Below are positions 15,896-64,000 of a stretch of 64,000 bases of DNA, in pieces; within the stretch, counting starts at the first letter, position 1, and every line of letters starts with the position of its first letter. This DNA is from Kryptolebias marmoratus. Lineage: Eukaryota > Chordata > Actinopteri > Cyprinodontiformes > Rivulidae. Below the pieces are notes generated by a model. That model was not told the DNA's origin. It made no database searches and saw nothing but the letters and a program-made list of their open reading frames with translations. The stretch lies in contig NC_051444.1 in the NCBI RefSeq assembly GCF_001649575.2, positions 17,606,630 through 17,670,629 of the forward strand, in the 5' to 3' direction. Position numbers and translations under genes: made by a program.

Positions 15896-16999
15896 CCGTC
15901 GTTCTTCTTCGCCTGTCCTCTTCCCGACAGAAATCACCTCGGCGGGAGTTTGCTGCCACCTGCTGTCCGACCTTTGAACTGCGTTAAACGTGAACTGGAG
16001 ATTGTAGAGAGCAGGTTGCCAATAAATAATTTATTGAGACTTAATATGAAAAAATTACCACTTAAAGTTCTTAGATGAAGGAATTTCGGCGAAGCATGTT
16101 TTTTTACTTTCTGTATTTAAGTTATATAAAGGGTCTTTACCCCTAATCAAGAGACAAATCTTAGTTTTAATAAAGGGTTCCTACACAGTTCCCATTTTTA
16201 GTCAAATTCTGAGTCATTTCTGACATTAGAACATTTAAAAAAGTATTGCTTGTTATCTGTACATCAATGCAAAATTATTGGATGTGGAAAGGACACTTTT
16301 ACTCAAAGAAAAACAAAATTTCCCCCCATTTTTTCCCCTTCTCTGACTTTACAGTGGATCTTGTGAGGATAAACAAATACCTACTACAAAAAACAACTTT
16401 TTTTAATATAAATTTTGATGCTTTATATCATTAAAAAAAACATTTAAATGTATTGTTTTGCCAAGGAAAGGGAATTTTGATCAAAATCTTATCTTTATAT
16501 CACCCCAAAAAGAAAATCTGATTTATCTTTTATAAAAAATGTGTTCTACATGAGCCAAATGATGGTAGGCTAAAGTTAAAAATGACAATTTCCTAAATGA
16601 CACATACATAAGGTGTCTCAGAGCAAAGAATAGTCTGTGTTCTGTGTTGGAAATCCTTTAGCTGGAGGTGGACATGGCTGCTCCCACAGTGAGCCAAGTC
16701 GCACGATGAGAGATTTCCTGACTCAACCTGGGTTTTTTTTAATAAATCACGAACTTCCTGCTAGTTTCAGTATCTTTGCTAGCTTCAATGTAAAATAAAG
16801 TGCTGATATATTCCTACTTCTGGGATCATTTTGTCCAGATACTCTAAAATACGGAAGCAAAGCCCAGGTTTGTAAAACTGATGACAAATAAAGCTTCTGT
16901 TGTATTTTATACTTCCTTGCTGTAAATCTAAAACATGTCAAAGCCGACCACTTCCATCGTTAATATAAGACCCAAATTTAAAGCAAAGACGAGCAGTAA
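15896..16999. other. Intergenic spacer between lrrc28 and the igf1r 3' end
   Basis: AT-rich, with poly-A and poly-T runs. I see no gene, RNA or clear repeat. Confidence 0.7.
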
Positions 17000-17016
17000 A
17001 AACGATTGCATACATT

Positions 17017-17022
17017 TTTATT
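17017..17022 (-). terminator. Candidate igf1r polyadenylation signal AATAAA
   Basis: AATAAA on the minus strand about 4.4 kb after the stop codon and about 1.1 kb before the lrrc28 promoter. Chosen by position; no transcript evidence is available here. Confidence 0.4.
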
Positions 17023-17524
17023 AGACTTTGTGTAGAAAAGAAAAAAAAAGAAGAATGAGAAACAGACATTCTCTTTTTCCATCAGCCAAACTTTTCTTTT
17101 TTCCCTCCCAGCTCCCAGGATATATCAATAACAAGAAAAGTTCTTACAACAGCATGTACAAAAGAAAAAAAAACTAAAATGAACCTTTAGTCCAACGCAT
17201 CATTTCAACAGAAATGCAAGACTTGGAAGGCTATGAATAATTTACACATCTCACAAAAAAAAAAGAAGAAAAACAAAAGAAATCATCAATCAACGTAACA
17301 AAAAGAGGAGGGGAACGACGGCGGGGGGGCGATGGGGAGTCAAACAGAAATGGGTTTGATTTCATATCGGCTGTGTGAGGTGTTCCAGTGGTCCAAAAAA
17401 AACAAAAAAGGAAAGAAGAGGCAAAAAATCCAACAACAAACACTGAAATCCCGACCCGGACCTCGCCGTGTGAGCTGTTTGTGGGGAGGAGAGGGGACAG
17501 AGGGGATGGGGATGGAGATTTTTT

Positions 17525-17533
17525 NNNNNNNNN
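17525..17533. other. Assembly gap (9 N) in the igf1r 3' UTR
   Basis: Nine N between a T run and a G run in the long downstream region of igf1r. Confidence 0.99.
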
Positions 17534-17917
17534 GGGGGGGGCTTAAAGCAGAAATCAGAAAGACCAGAAAACACGAAGGAAGCTTTTACTGGGAAGGTTC
17601 TGCTACGATTGTACAGATAACTGAAGACAGACCTTACGTGCCGAGCAACAAACCGAGAACAGACGTCTTGTTTAGTGACACCCCCCTGACCCCGCCGGGT
17701 CCTGTCTGAAGCAGCACATGTTGGCCAAAAAAAAGCTGATTTGTCGATAGTTTCACCAACGTGAAGTGAGTGTTGGTTCGTGGTCTGAATGTGAGCCGAT
17801 AAGAAACAGCACCCGGTGACGTCGCCACGCCAGCCCACACAACTGAGACGACATGTTTGCTTGGTTGGGGGGGTTTTCTTTTAAACACAATTAAATAAAT
17901 TGGGAAAAAAAACAAAG

Positions 17918-17925
17918 TGAGGTAG
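17918..17925 (-). promoter_or_regulatory. let-7 seed target site (8-mer) in the igf1r 3' UTR
   Basis: The gene strand reads CTACCTCA, the perfect 8-mer match to the let-7 seed. Mammalian IGF1R is an established let-7 target. Confidence 0.5.
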
Positions 17926-19673
17926 ATGGATGGTTGAGGGCGTAAGAAAAATTTTTGCTCAAAATAGAAAAGAACGTAATAGAAAAACCAAAAACGTGGG
18001 TACATTTGTACAGTGATCACCACTTCACAAAGAGGAAAAGAAGATAAATAAACTAAAAGGAATTAAAAACACCAGGGCATGGGATCCAAAACGTGACTGC
18101 TTGAGATTATAATTTCTACAATAATTTCTCTGATTGGTTCAAACTCCACTCGGACGAGTTCAATCAATAAACTTCAACAAACAAAAAGAAAAACGTGGAT
18201 ATTTAGGTTGTCGGCTGATCAGATTTACTTTATCAAAAAGAAAAAAGGGTTTCTCATAACCTCTTATAGAAACCTGTGAACGCGTTAAGATGACTACTTT
18301 TCAGTCTAATCCACTCAGAAACCTAATAATGTGTCTGAATGTGGGAAATGTATAAAAAGAAAAAAGAAAATAACAATACCACCCCAGCAACATACAAACA
18401 AACAAAACCTGCCCTTGATTTAATAAAGTAGTCAATCAGAGAAAAATGAAATTATTCAACAGAAAGATAAAAAAAAAAATTGGTAACAAAATACAAAGAT
18501 AAGGCTTAATGCTACATTAAATAAAATCATTTTGCATTAACTCTGTACAGGCCTTAAATCACTTAAACCCACTGAGACGTAAAACTGACAAAAAGTAGTT
18601 GAAGGGGATCAGAACGGACCAAAAACTGACTTAGAAATCGTCAAATTACGTACGCCAAACTACCAAAATCATCAGCTTTATACATCTTTAATTGTCATTA
18701 GCACATTTTACTTTTCAGTATCAGTTTACTCCTATTTTAAGGTTCATATTTTGTCATTTATCTGCTCTGTGCCGCCTGTTTTTCTGACGTTATCCGACAA
18801 TAGTGCTGCCACTCGCGCATGCTAACGCTACATCCGGCTAGCACGCTAACCTGAAAATATGAACAGCTTAATAAAGCGCTGGTAGCTGCGCAGAAACAAC
18901 AAACTTTGTATTTTAACAGTTGTGAAAAAAAGTTGAAATGAGCTGAAAATATAGGATGTAGATAATTCGGAAAAAACCTGAAAATTATTCAAATTTCTGT
19001 AACTAGCTAAAGCTAAAAGGTTAGCCAGCTAGCACAACTTCTGTTACCACCAACTACAAATATTTCTGGTTTTTGCCATAAAAATAAAATAAAATAAGAC
19101 TGGTTTGTTATTCTTGTCACTTTGCAGCAGGATATAACTAATGAAATGTGTCTCATGATGGACGAACTAAAAAAAAAACAAACAAACACCTTAATTAGCA
19201 TTATTTTAGCATTAGCTTGTTAGCATTGTTTTGCCAGCTAAAACTTAACCACTGCACCAAGTAGTCACACGAGCTAACGCCATAGATTCTTCAACAACAG
19301 TGTGCGGTACAGGACAAATTATTATTTACTGGCATCACTGTATTTAAAAAAAAAAAAAAAAGTTTAGATTCTCTACAAGTCGGGCAAAAACACTTTCAAG
19401 CCGTAAAGCAAGAATGAACCCAAAAACTAGAGAAAAATAAATGTGCTAATGAAACAGAGATGGATAAAGAAACGTTCAAATTGAAAACAATGTTGCCCGA
19501 TCAGAACAACCGTAGTCAGGTATATTTGGAAATGTCTGATTTCTACTTTTTGTCAGAATTGGGGCTCCAAACAAGTGCAACGACAAGTAAAAGCTGAGTG
19601 AAAACTCACCACTTTTTGTTTCAGATTGTGGAAAAAAAAAAGAACCACTCGAGTAGTGAATACTAACAGAATC

Positions 19674-19697
19674 AATAATAATAATAATAATAATAAA
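19674..19697. repeat. AAT microsatellite in the igf1r 3' UTR
   Basis: About eight AAT triplets. Confidence 0.95.
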
Positions 19698-20187
19698 AAA
19701 TAGTATAACAAAGAGATGTGGACAGAGGTTAACACACACCAGGCTGGAAGTCTCTGGGTATAACAGCAGCACAAGAAAGTAGAAGGAAAGGAAACGGGGA
19801 GCAGAAAAGATTTCCACTTTTCTCTTTGACCTGAGATCTTGAGTTGGGACACCGGAAATCTGGATCTGATGGTCGACAGAGACGCCTCTCGTCCGAGCCT
19901 GTTGAGGACGGACATCGGAGCATCCCGAGAGAACGCCGATGGGTCGCCGGCACCGTCACCGTCCCATTGTCAGATGTTTAAAAACGAAACGAAACAGAAC
20001 CGTGTTTCCAAATTAAACAACAACAACAACAAAAAGAAAACAAGGCAAATTGTCGTACCTTCAATGCAATCACAGAAACAAATCCAGCTCAGAAACACTT
20101 TGCACGAGAACAAGAATAAAAAAAAAAGAACTAGTGGAAACGTTCCAAGCTGAAACCAACCTGAAGGAGTTTTTTTTTCTTTTTTTT

Positions 20188-20204
20188 AATATATATATAT
20201 ATAT
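20188..20204. repeat. TA microsatellite in the igf1r 3' UTR
   Basis: About eight TA units after a T run. Confidence 0.9.
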
Positions 20205-21398
20205 CGACTATATTACAACCACAAGAGAAATAAGGAATAGCAGCTTCTTTCTGTACATGATGAAAGTCTCCAACTGTAGAAAAGTTAGAAAAGTGACAAA
20301 CAACTGGTGTGTACATAAATGCTCTGCCCATGTAGAGATGGAAATGTAAAAAAATGGGTGGGGGCTCAGAGATGTATGGATTGTGTGTCCCTATTCCTTC
20401 TTTCTCCTGACGTGCCTTCCAGGGGCGCTCCGTGCTTTTCATTTGTTTTTTTTGTTTTCCGAGTTGACCGTATTTGTTCGGTTGACCGTGAGCAGAACGG
20501 CACTTCTGTGACTTGTGGCTCTATTTCAGGTAAAACTGAGGGAGGAGTGGGGGGTGGGGGGAGTCTGACAGGAAGGAGGAAACCGGAGATATGGACCGGC
20601 GTTAGAGGAGCAGAGCGGCGCTAAGAGCGGCGCGGTGGAAGATCGAAGCGCGTTTTGTTTGTTTGTTTGTTTGTTTTCACGGCGGCGTGTCAAAGAACAC
20701 CACGGTGAGATTCATCTGAAAACAGGAAAAAAAAAACATTTTGGCAACAGATTTGGCAGAGCTGACCTTTTCTCCCTCCCGCTTTGTTCAGGCGGTCCGG
20801 CTGGTGAACTGGCATCATGTGACCCCCCGAGGAGCAACCGGAACAATAAAGAACCGACCGCACGCCTCTGAGTGCTTCTTCTTCTTCTTTAGATATGCTT
20901 AATATATATTTTTTTTTCACCATAATGCCCGTTCAAAAGCACACACGACGCCGCTCACTTAAAAAGGCCTACACAGTTCGTTTCCTCACTGGGAAACACA
21001 TAAAAAAGTAACAAAAAAAACTATTTATAAAATAATTTCAGCCATAAAGAGAGGGATGTAATCCCTCAAAGTAATTTTTTGTTTTTTTCCCATTTATAGT
21101 TTTTTTTTTTCTTTTCTTTTTTGAATTTTTGGTCTTCCCACTCAGCAGCAGAGGCAGTGTCACATCTGACAGCCGGCTGGTAGAAACAGAACCTCGGACA
21201 GGCTGGGGAGGTGAGTGGCAACATAGCAGAACGGTGACAGTTTTCTCCGCCTTCATTTGGATCTTTGAGAAGCCACGTCCATCTTGGAGAGAGAGAGAGA
21301 GGAAAGTAAAAATAAAAGAAGAACAGAGAAGAGAGAAAGCCACCCACTGAGACGTCTGAGGCGGATGGTTTGCAGTCTGCTCCGTGTGTCGGTCCTTA

Positions 21399-58998
<37,600 letters not shown>

Positions 58999-59125
58999 TC
59001 CAGACCCGGTCCCCGCACACGCGAATCCGCCCCCCCCCCGCGACACACACCTGAAAAGAATCGTAATAAAACGGGCCGTGGAGGACGGGACGTGGTGGTG
59101 CTGCTGTGGGGGACAAAAAAAGCAA

Positions 59126-59154
59126 AAACAACAACAACAACAACAACAACAAAA
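59126..59154. repeat. AAC microsatellite in the igf1r 5' UTR
   Basis: About eight AAC triplets about 130 bp upstream of the start codon; it would read as GUU repeats in the mRNA. Confidence 0.9.
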
Positions 59155-59513
59155 AAACAGAACCCCGCTTTAAAAAAAAGCCGTTTAATCCGCAGCCCTT
59201 TATTTTAGCCGTTAGCCGGCTAATGGAGCTAATAGCTACAACAAACAGAGCGGGGACGCCGTCTCACGTTTCCTAACGGGAGTTCAGTCCACAATTATAT
59301 ATATATGGAGGGGGAGAAGAAAAATAAAAAATAAAACAATAAATAAATAAGTCACCACTTTATCCCAGACACCGTGCGCTCATAGTTCAGTTTATCCCTG
59401 CCGGAGCCGAGCGCCGCATTGAAGTGTGTAACGAAACCATGGCGACTAAACTGGCGGCGGGGATTCCTCGGTAATCCACATCTTCCCACTCCATGTCGGG
59501 GAGGAGGGAGCGG

Positions 59514-59535
59514 GGTGGTGGTGGTGGTGGTGGTG
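59514..59535. repeat. GGT microsatellite in the igf1r 5' region
   Basis: About seven GGT triplets (ACC in the transcript sense). Confidence 0.9.
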
Positions 59536-60130
59536 TGGAGGGTGGGGGGGAGGACAGTCGTCAACGTCCCGCTGCTGTCTCTTGTTTTGAGGGGGTAGGG
59601 GTGTGAGGAGGGGGGCGAGAGAAGCAGAAACCAGACCGGCCCTAGATTTGGGCGTGAAGCAGGCGGACCGGGGCACACGGAGACATATTAAATTTAAACA
59701 CAGCCCCCCCGTTATGTGAACGACACGACGTCTCTTTCGAAAAAAAAAAAGAAAGAAAAATCCAGGATAAAATCTGGTTTCAGACCGCAGCCTCCTTCTC
59801 TCCTTCTCCTCCTCCTCCTTTCTCAGCCGGTCATCACACACACACCGCGTTGTTGTGGTGGCCTTTCCTGCGACCGAAAACCGAATCTTTGACCTTGTTG
59901 CTTCGGGAAAGATCGAGCCTGTTTTTTTTTTTGTTTGTTTGTTTGTTTGTTCGTTTTGTTGTTTTTTTTTTGCTATTTTAATATTCCCCCTCGTCGACAG
60001 AAAGCCGTAGTCAGGCAGATTAACGCGCAGGTAGCACGCGCGGTCTCGCTCGGTCAGTCTGCTGCGTTCGCTGTAAACACGGCGCCGTGCACGGAGATCG
60101 TCACTGTTTGGAGAGATGGATCACTCGGCG

Positions 60131-63100
60131 CTCCAGTCCAGGAGGAGGAGGGCGTCGCTACTACTGCAGTTCAGCCACGATAAGGGGCAGGTTACCATGG
60201 CAATCTGTCTCTTAACCATCACTAAGGCATGCAGTTTATGGTGAGAGGGTTTAAATTTGATAGAACTGAGCCGCAACTATCTTCACGCCAAAGCGCAGAA
60301 TTGTTATCACTACTGCGTCGTAATCTGTAGAAGGGAGTTGCTCAGAGCCAACATTTTATACACATTCGTATCAGAGAATATGAGTTAAAAGCTGGCATGT
60401 TAGCGAACTAAAACGTGGGGGAAAAACACACTGATTTCAAACTATTACGATTTCTTCCCTTTTCTCGTACGACCCAAACGATCATCGACTGACGTTCTGT
60501 AAAATGCCAACAGAGTGAGACCTCTTTGACTCCACGCAGCAGCAGAGAATCTTTTCCCGACGCGGTGTGGAAAAAAATCCGGGATGCTGATCCAGGATCA
60601 GGCTTGTTTTGCTCGTACTTTTCAGTCGGTTTTTATTTGTGGCTCCAAAAAAAAGAAAAAGAAAAAAGAAAAAAAAGCAGAGATTCTCTTAGGGGTTGAT
60701 GCAAAAATACAAGATCACAATTACAGCCCGTGCTATGTAATTGTCTTCTAAAAAGTTGAAATGACTTGTCTGTAAGTGAATACAGTAGATTAAAAAATGT
60801 TTTCTACATTTTGATATAATTTAGACACATTTTAAAAAGATCAAAATTGTAGATTTTAATCAGTTAATTTTCCATATGTGCAAAATCACATATAAAGCTT
60901 GGCTTTAAAAGTATTTTGTTGCTTTTTTCTGCAAAGGAAATCTGAAATACTGTGAGCCTATCCAATAGATGAAAGTATTATGACCTTGGCAATAAAATAT
61001 GTGATCTTTCAAGGACTTAACTGGAGTACACACTGTCTAAATGAACTTGATAAAATACATAAGATCTCTGAAGCATTTTGGAGTAAAAAAACAAACAGAG
61101 AGCAAGACAAAATCTGACACAAAATGGTTCTAAAGCACATATTCAAGAAAGGGAACAATAAAAACACTGACAGCAGTCTTTAATTTTGAAAGAAGTAGGT
61201 TTTATTGTGAAGCTAAAATGAGTAAATAAAGGGTTTTAATGACGCAAGCTCTGTAACAAAGGGTAAGCCACTTTGCTGTATAGACAACTATTTTGCCATG
61301 ATATTCAACAGCATGCCTGAGGGAAGCTATATCCACCATAAGCATGCTTTTTTTTAATGGCACATGACATGATTTGGGAGACTGGAGTGGGCAGATATAC
61401 AAACATACAGAGCTGTCCTCTGCAGGGTTAGGCTGCAATGAGAGTTTTAGTTTTGAAGTCTCCACAACCTCAAGCTAAAGAAAATCAAGAAGGAGCCACC
61501 CTGATCGCAGTCAAGAACAGAGCGAGCCTCCTAAATAAAAGGGCAGCAAGCTTGTCAAATCATTTCCCACAAGCTTTGCTAAAAGTTGCTGCCGCGGCCA
61601 AAGCTGCCACAACAAAGAACCGAGTAAAGGGTGAGGGAAAAAAGGTGTCTAAACGAGGCATTCTAGTGTTTTTATTTATAACAAATTAGCAAAATTCTCC
61701 ACATAACTGCTCTGTGAATAACTGTGTAAAGTAGGAGGGGAAAAAGAATCCAGCATTTTGTGGCATAACGTCGTTTTGTTTTCTTCAAAATGGTTTTGGT
61801 CTACAAAAATGTGACTCACAATGTCAGAACCACGTGAGAAATGTTTAATGTATGCATAAACGAAGACCAAATCCTCTTCTGTAACATTGCATCATTTAGT
61901 TTGGCCCATAAAGGTGGGATGTGACTCCTGTTTACAAATCTGGACTCTCGTGTCTTTGGAAAATGTACTAAAATGCCGCCATCTTGAGGAAGAAAGAGGT
62001 AACTGCAGGCCTGTGACTGGCAGGTACAAAAGCTGGAGTTTTATTCTCGTCTATTTAAAAGAACAAACAACTCGCTTTCCTAAAGAGTGGCATGAAAAGC
62101 TGACTTCTTATATTTCTTTTTGAATAATTGTGTGATCTGCATTTTGCAGGGGTTGGGGTGGGGGGGCAGGTCTGTTCAGCTGTTCCAGTTCTTAGCTCAA
62201 CCAGGTAATAACCTTTGGTTCTACACTGCGTATAAAAACATGAAAACCTGCACAAAAATCTTGACCTGGATTTCTGGTTCGTCCACGCGTCCGGTCTGGA
62301 TCAGACTTGACTTTTCGACAGGTTGCCGTTGTCGTGCTCCTTAGAGGTTACAAGCCTGGGCTTGGGGGGTGGTGGAGACCAGCAGTCTGTGAGGCTACGA
62401 GGGAAGCAGACGGTAAACAAAACCATCCATAGAGGAGCCTCTGATAGTTTTGATTATCACTGTAATTACAGGCTGCTTTCATCACTTCCCAGAGCAGAGC
62501 ACAGAGGTATTATTTGAACGCCACACATTACCTCAGCTCTGGCAGGCAGCACTCGGCATCCGTTGCAATCCGACAATTAGCAGTGAGAGGCAAAAGAAGA
62601 AAAAAAAAAAGAAAAGCACATTAAAAATTGAGGTGAATATCAGTGGCCACCCAAGAGTTGTAATACAGTGAGTCACCCTCTAACAATTGGTCACTGTACC
62701 AACATGACCCCACTGTTCCAGAGAATGCTGTGCCTGTCCACTTGCATTTGTTAAGTCCCCATTAAAGTTTGCATGAAGGCAGCCGGCGGGCCCACCTACC
62801 TCGACTGTCCCGGTGAAATCCATTCTCCCGCTGCACTCATGTGGAAATAAGCCCGTTTACCACCAGCGGGTCACACATGCTAATGAGCGTCTGTTTGTTT
62901 TCCAGTGTGCTCACGCAGGAGGAAGGGAATTTCGGGGGAAAATAATAGGTGATATGCAGACGACAACCCAGGTGGCCCTGCGGCACTAATGATGAAAAGC
63001 TTACCACACAGATTTACTGGAATCAGAACAGGAAATGTGCCTCGGACGGTTTGATCCGGCCCAGGACCTTGACACATTACAGTATCATGTGGCCCACAAA

Positions 63101-63925
63101 GCAATGGCATAGCTGCAGGTCAGCAAACTTTCCACACGCTGTTTGCATCAATAAAACCCAGGTAAGGTGGGTGAAACCGTAACACTCATCTCTTCACTTT
63201 GCTCTCAAGTTGTTCTTGCAACCTTTTATTAAAGATGCTTTCTGAAAGTCTTTTTTCAAAGGTCAGGCTTTAAATGGTATCTGAAAGTCATATCTTTTAA
63301 GAAATGAAAGAAAATTCAATAAAGACACGACACATTATCCTTCAGTTAATCAAATACTGTGTCGAGTTTTCAGCTAAAACCTCATTTGGACTTACACTGA
63401 TGGAACTAAAATACTTTTTTTAAATGTCAAACTGTGTTACATTTGGTGTTTTTTTTATAGATTCATCTAAAGTTTTTCTTTTTCTTTGACAGACTGTTTC
63501 AGCTAAGTGCCCAGACACCTTGTTTAAAATTGGATGTTTGTTTTCTAAGATGTCTTTTATGTGCCAAAGTAACACTGGTTTATCTCTTGAGCTTAGACCT
63601 TTTTCACACCTGAATAATTTATAGACTAGAGTTTAATGGCTTAACAGAAAAACAAACGGGGGGAAAAGAAATCAAGCATTCCTCTGTAAATGCTCAGGTG
63701 TTTGGGCTCAAAATGAGCAAAAATGATGCCCAAGTTCAAAGAAAAACTTTGCACAATGCTACTTCAGGAGGTAAAGTGAATGTCTGGCTCAGTGGAAGCA
63801 AAATATAAAGAAAAGAGGGGTGGTTTAAGAGCTTTGCACAGCACTATACTTCCATTTAAAAATGGGAAAATAGCAGCTTACAAGTACAGGAGAGCATATG
63901 GAGAGAAAATGGTTCCAAATTACCT
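60131..63925. other. Upstream intergenic region of igf1r
   Basis: AT-rich, no supported gene. Small open frames (for example plus 61438-61689) show no recognisable family. A block at about 62690-63130 looks less repetitive and may be regulatory (see findings). Confidence 0.7.
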
Positions 63926-64000
63926 GTGCGTGTGTAAAAGGATTTGTGCGTGTGTAAAAATATTTGTGCGTGTGTAAAAGGATTTGTGCGTGTGTAAAAA
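63926..64000 (+). repeat. 20-bp minisatellite running off the window end
   Basis: Units GTGCGTGTGTAAAAGGATTT and GTGCGTGTGTAAAAATATTT alternate, giving a 40-bp higher-order period. At least 3.75 units are seen, and the array continues beyond the window. Confidence 0.95.

Larger units (their letters stand above)
17000..21398 (-). other. igf1r: Probable igf1r 3' UTR
   Basis: From the stop codon to an AATAAA on the minus strand (17017-17022) there is no splice-supported coding sequence. The region is U-rich on the gene strand and carries a perfect let-7 seed site. Mammalian IGF1R also has a several-kilobase 3' UTR. The exact end is inferred, and earlier poly(A) sites are possible. Open frames here (for example minus 17362-17838, spanning N) look like chance. 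Confidence 0.6.
58999..60130 (-). promoter_or_regulatory. igf1r: igf1r 5' UTR and CpG-island promoter region
   Basis: From the start codon upstream the sequence becomes CpG-rich (especially 59380-60130), with G/C homopolymer runs, a GGT repeat at 59514-59535 and an AAC repeat at 59126-59154. Mammalian IGF1R has a TATA-less, GC-rich promoter and a 5' UTR of about 1 kb, which fits. No TATA box is evident and the transcription start cannot be placed. Confidence 0.6.

Noticed and set aside
17362..17838. 158-codon minus-strand open frame
   Set aside because: It spans a run of N and low-complexity sequence in the igf1r 3' UTR, resembles no family, and has no splice context.
58999..59046. In-frame extension upstream of igf1r exon 1 (an extra N-terminus rich in Gly)
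   Set aside because: The upstream codon at 59046 is GTG, not ATG. The first ATG in frame is at 58998 and begins a proper signal peptide.
59446..59841. 131-codon minus-strand open frame near the igf1r promoter
   Set aside because: Made of Arg/Glu, His and Pro runs from simple repeats; lies in the inferred 5' UTR or promoter.
61438..61689. 83-codon plus-strand open frame with Ala/Lys-rich sequence
   Set aside because: No family recognised, no splice or poly(A) context; consistent with chance.
63926..64000. CRISPR-like array
   Set aside because: The units are directly tandem with no unique spacers, in vertebrate DNA; it is a minisatellite.

Overview
The window is vertebrate nuclear DNA from a ray-finned (teleost) fish. 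It is AT-rich and intron-split, full of microsatellites and A/T homopolymers. It also carries decayed copies of interspersed repeats typical of teleosts. Two complete protein genes can be reconstructed by hand, both on the minus strand: igf1r (insulin-like growth factor 1 receptor; 21 coding exons, positions 58998 down to 21399) and lrrc28 (leucine-rich repeat protein 28; nine coding exons, 15422 down to 12453). Every exon junction was checked for phase. The spliced lengths come to 1,420 and 365 residues, against 1,367 and 367 for the human proteins. I see no prokaryotic, viral, CRISPR or operon-like content and no wholly new gene system. The unusual things here are splice sites, regulatory sites and repeats.

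Layout from low to high coordinate. 1-9328 has no coding sequence and is probably the first intron of a third minus-strand gene. A CpG-rich block at about 9240-9560 holds a likely 5' noncoding exon ending in a good splice donor at 9329. From the human gene order LRRC28-MEF2A that gene is probably mef2a, but no mef2a coding exon is present. 9565-12452 is intergenic sequence and the lrrc28 3' UTR, with a CRE-plus-TATA arrangement near 11000. 12453-15895 is lrrc28, with a CRE-containing promoter. About 17000-21398 is the long igf1r 3' UTR, including a let-7 site. 21399-58998 is the igf1r coding span; the largest introns are intron 2 (17.1 kb) and intron 1 (6.2 kb). 58999 to about 60130 is the igf1r 5' UTR and CpG-island promoter. 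60131-64000 is upstream noncoding sequence ending in a minisatellite.

The receptor is intact in every part that can be read: signal peptide, L1, Cys-rich domain, L2, fibronectin III domains with an RRRR cleavage site, one membrane helix, the NPEY motif, a complete tyrosine kinase and the conserved IGF1R C-terminus. Three runs of N are present: one inside the last coding exon (in frame), one beside the exon 20 acceptor after a poly-G run, and one in the 3' UTR. The two genes act separately (cell-surface growth-factor signalling; a little-studied LRR protein) and are linked by ancient synteny. The human neighbours PGPEP1L, SYNM and TTC23 are missing between them here.
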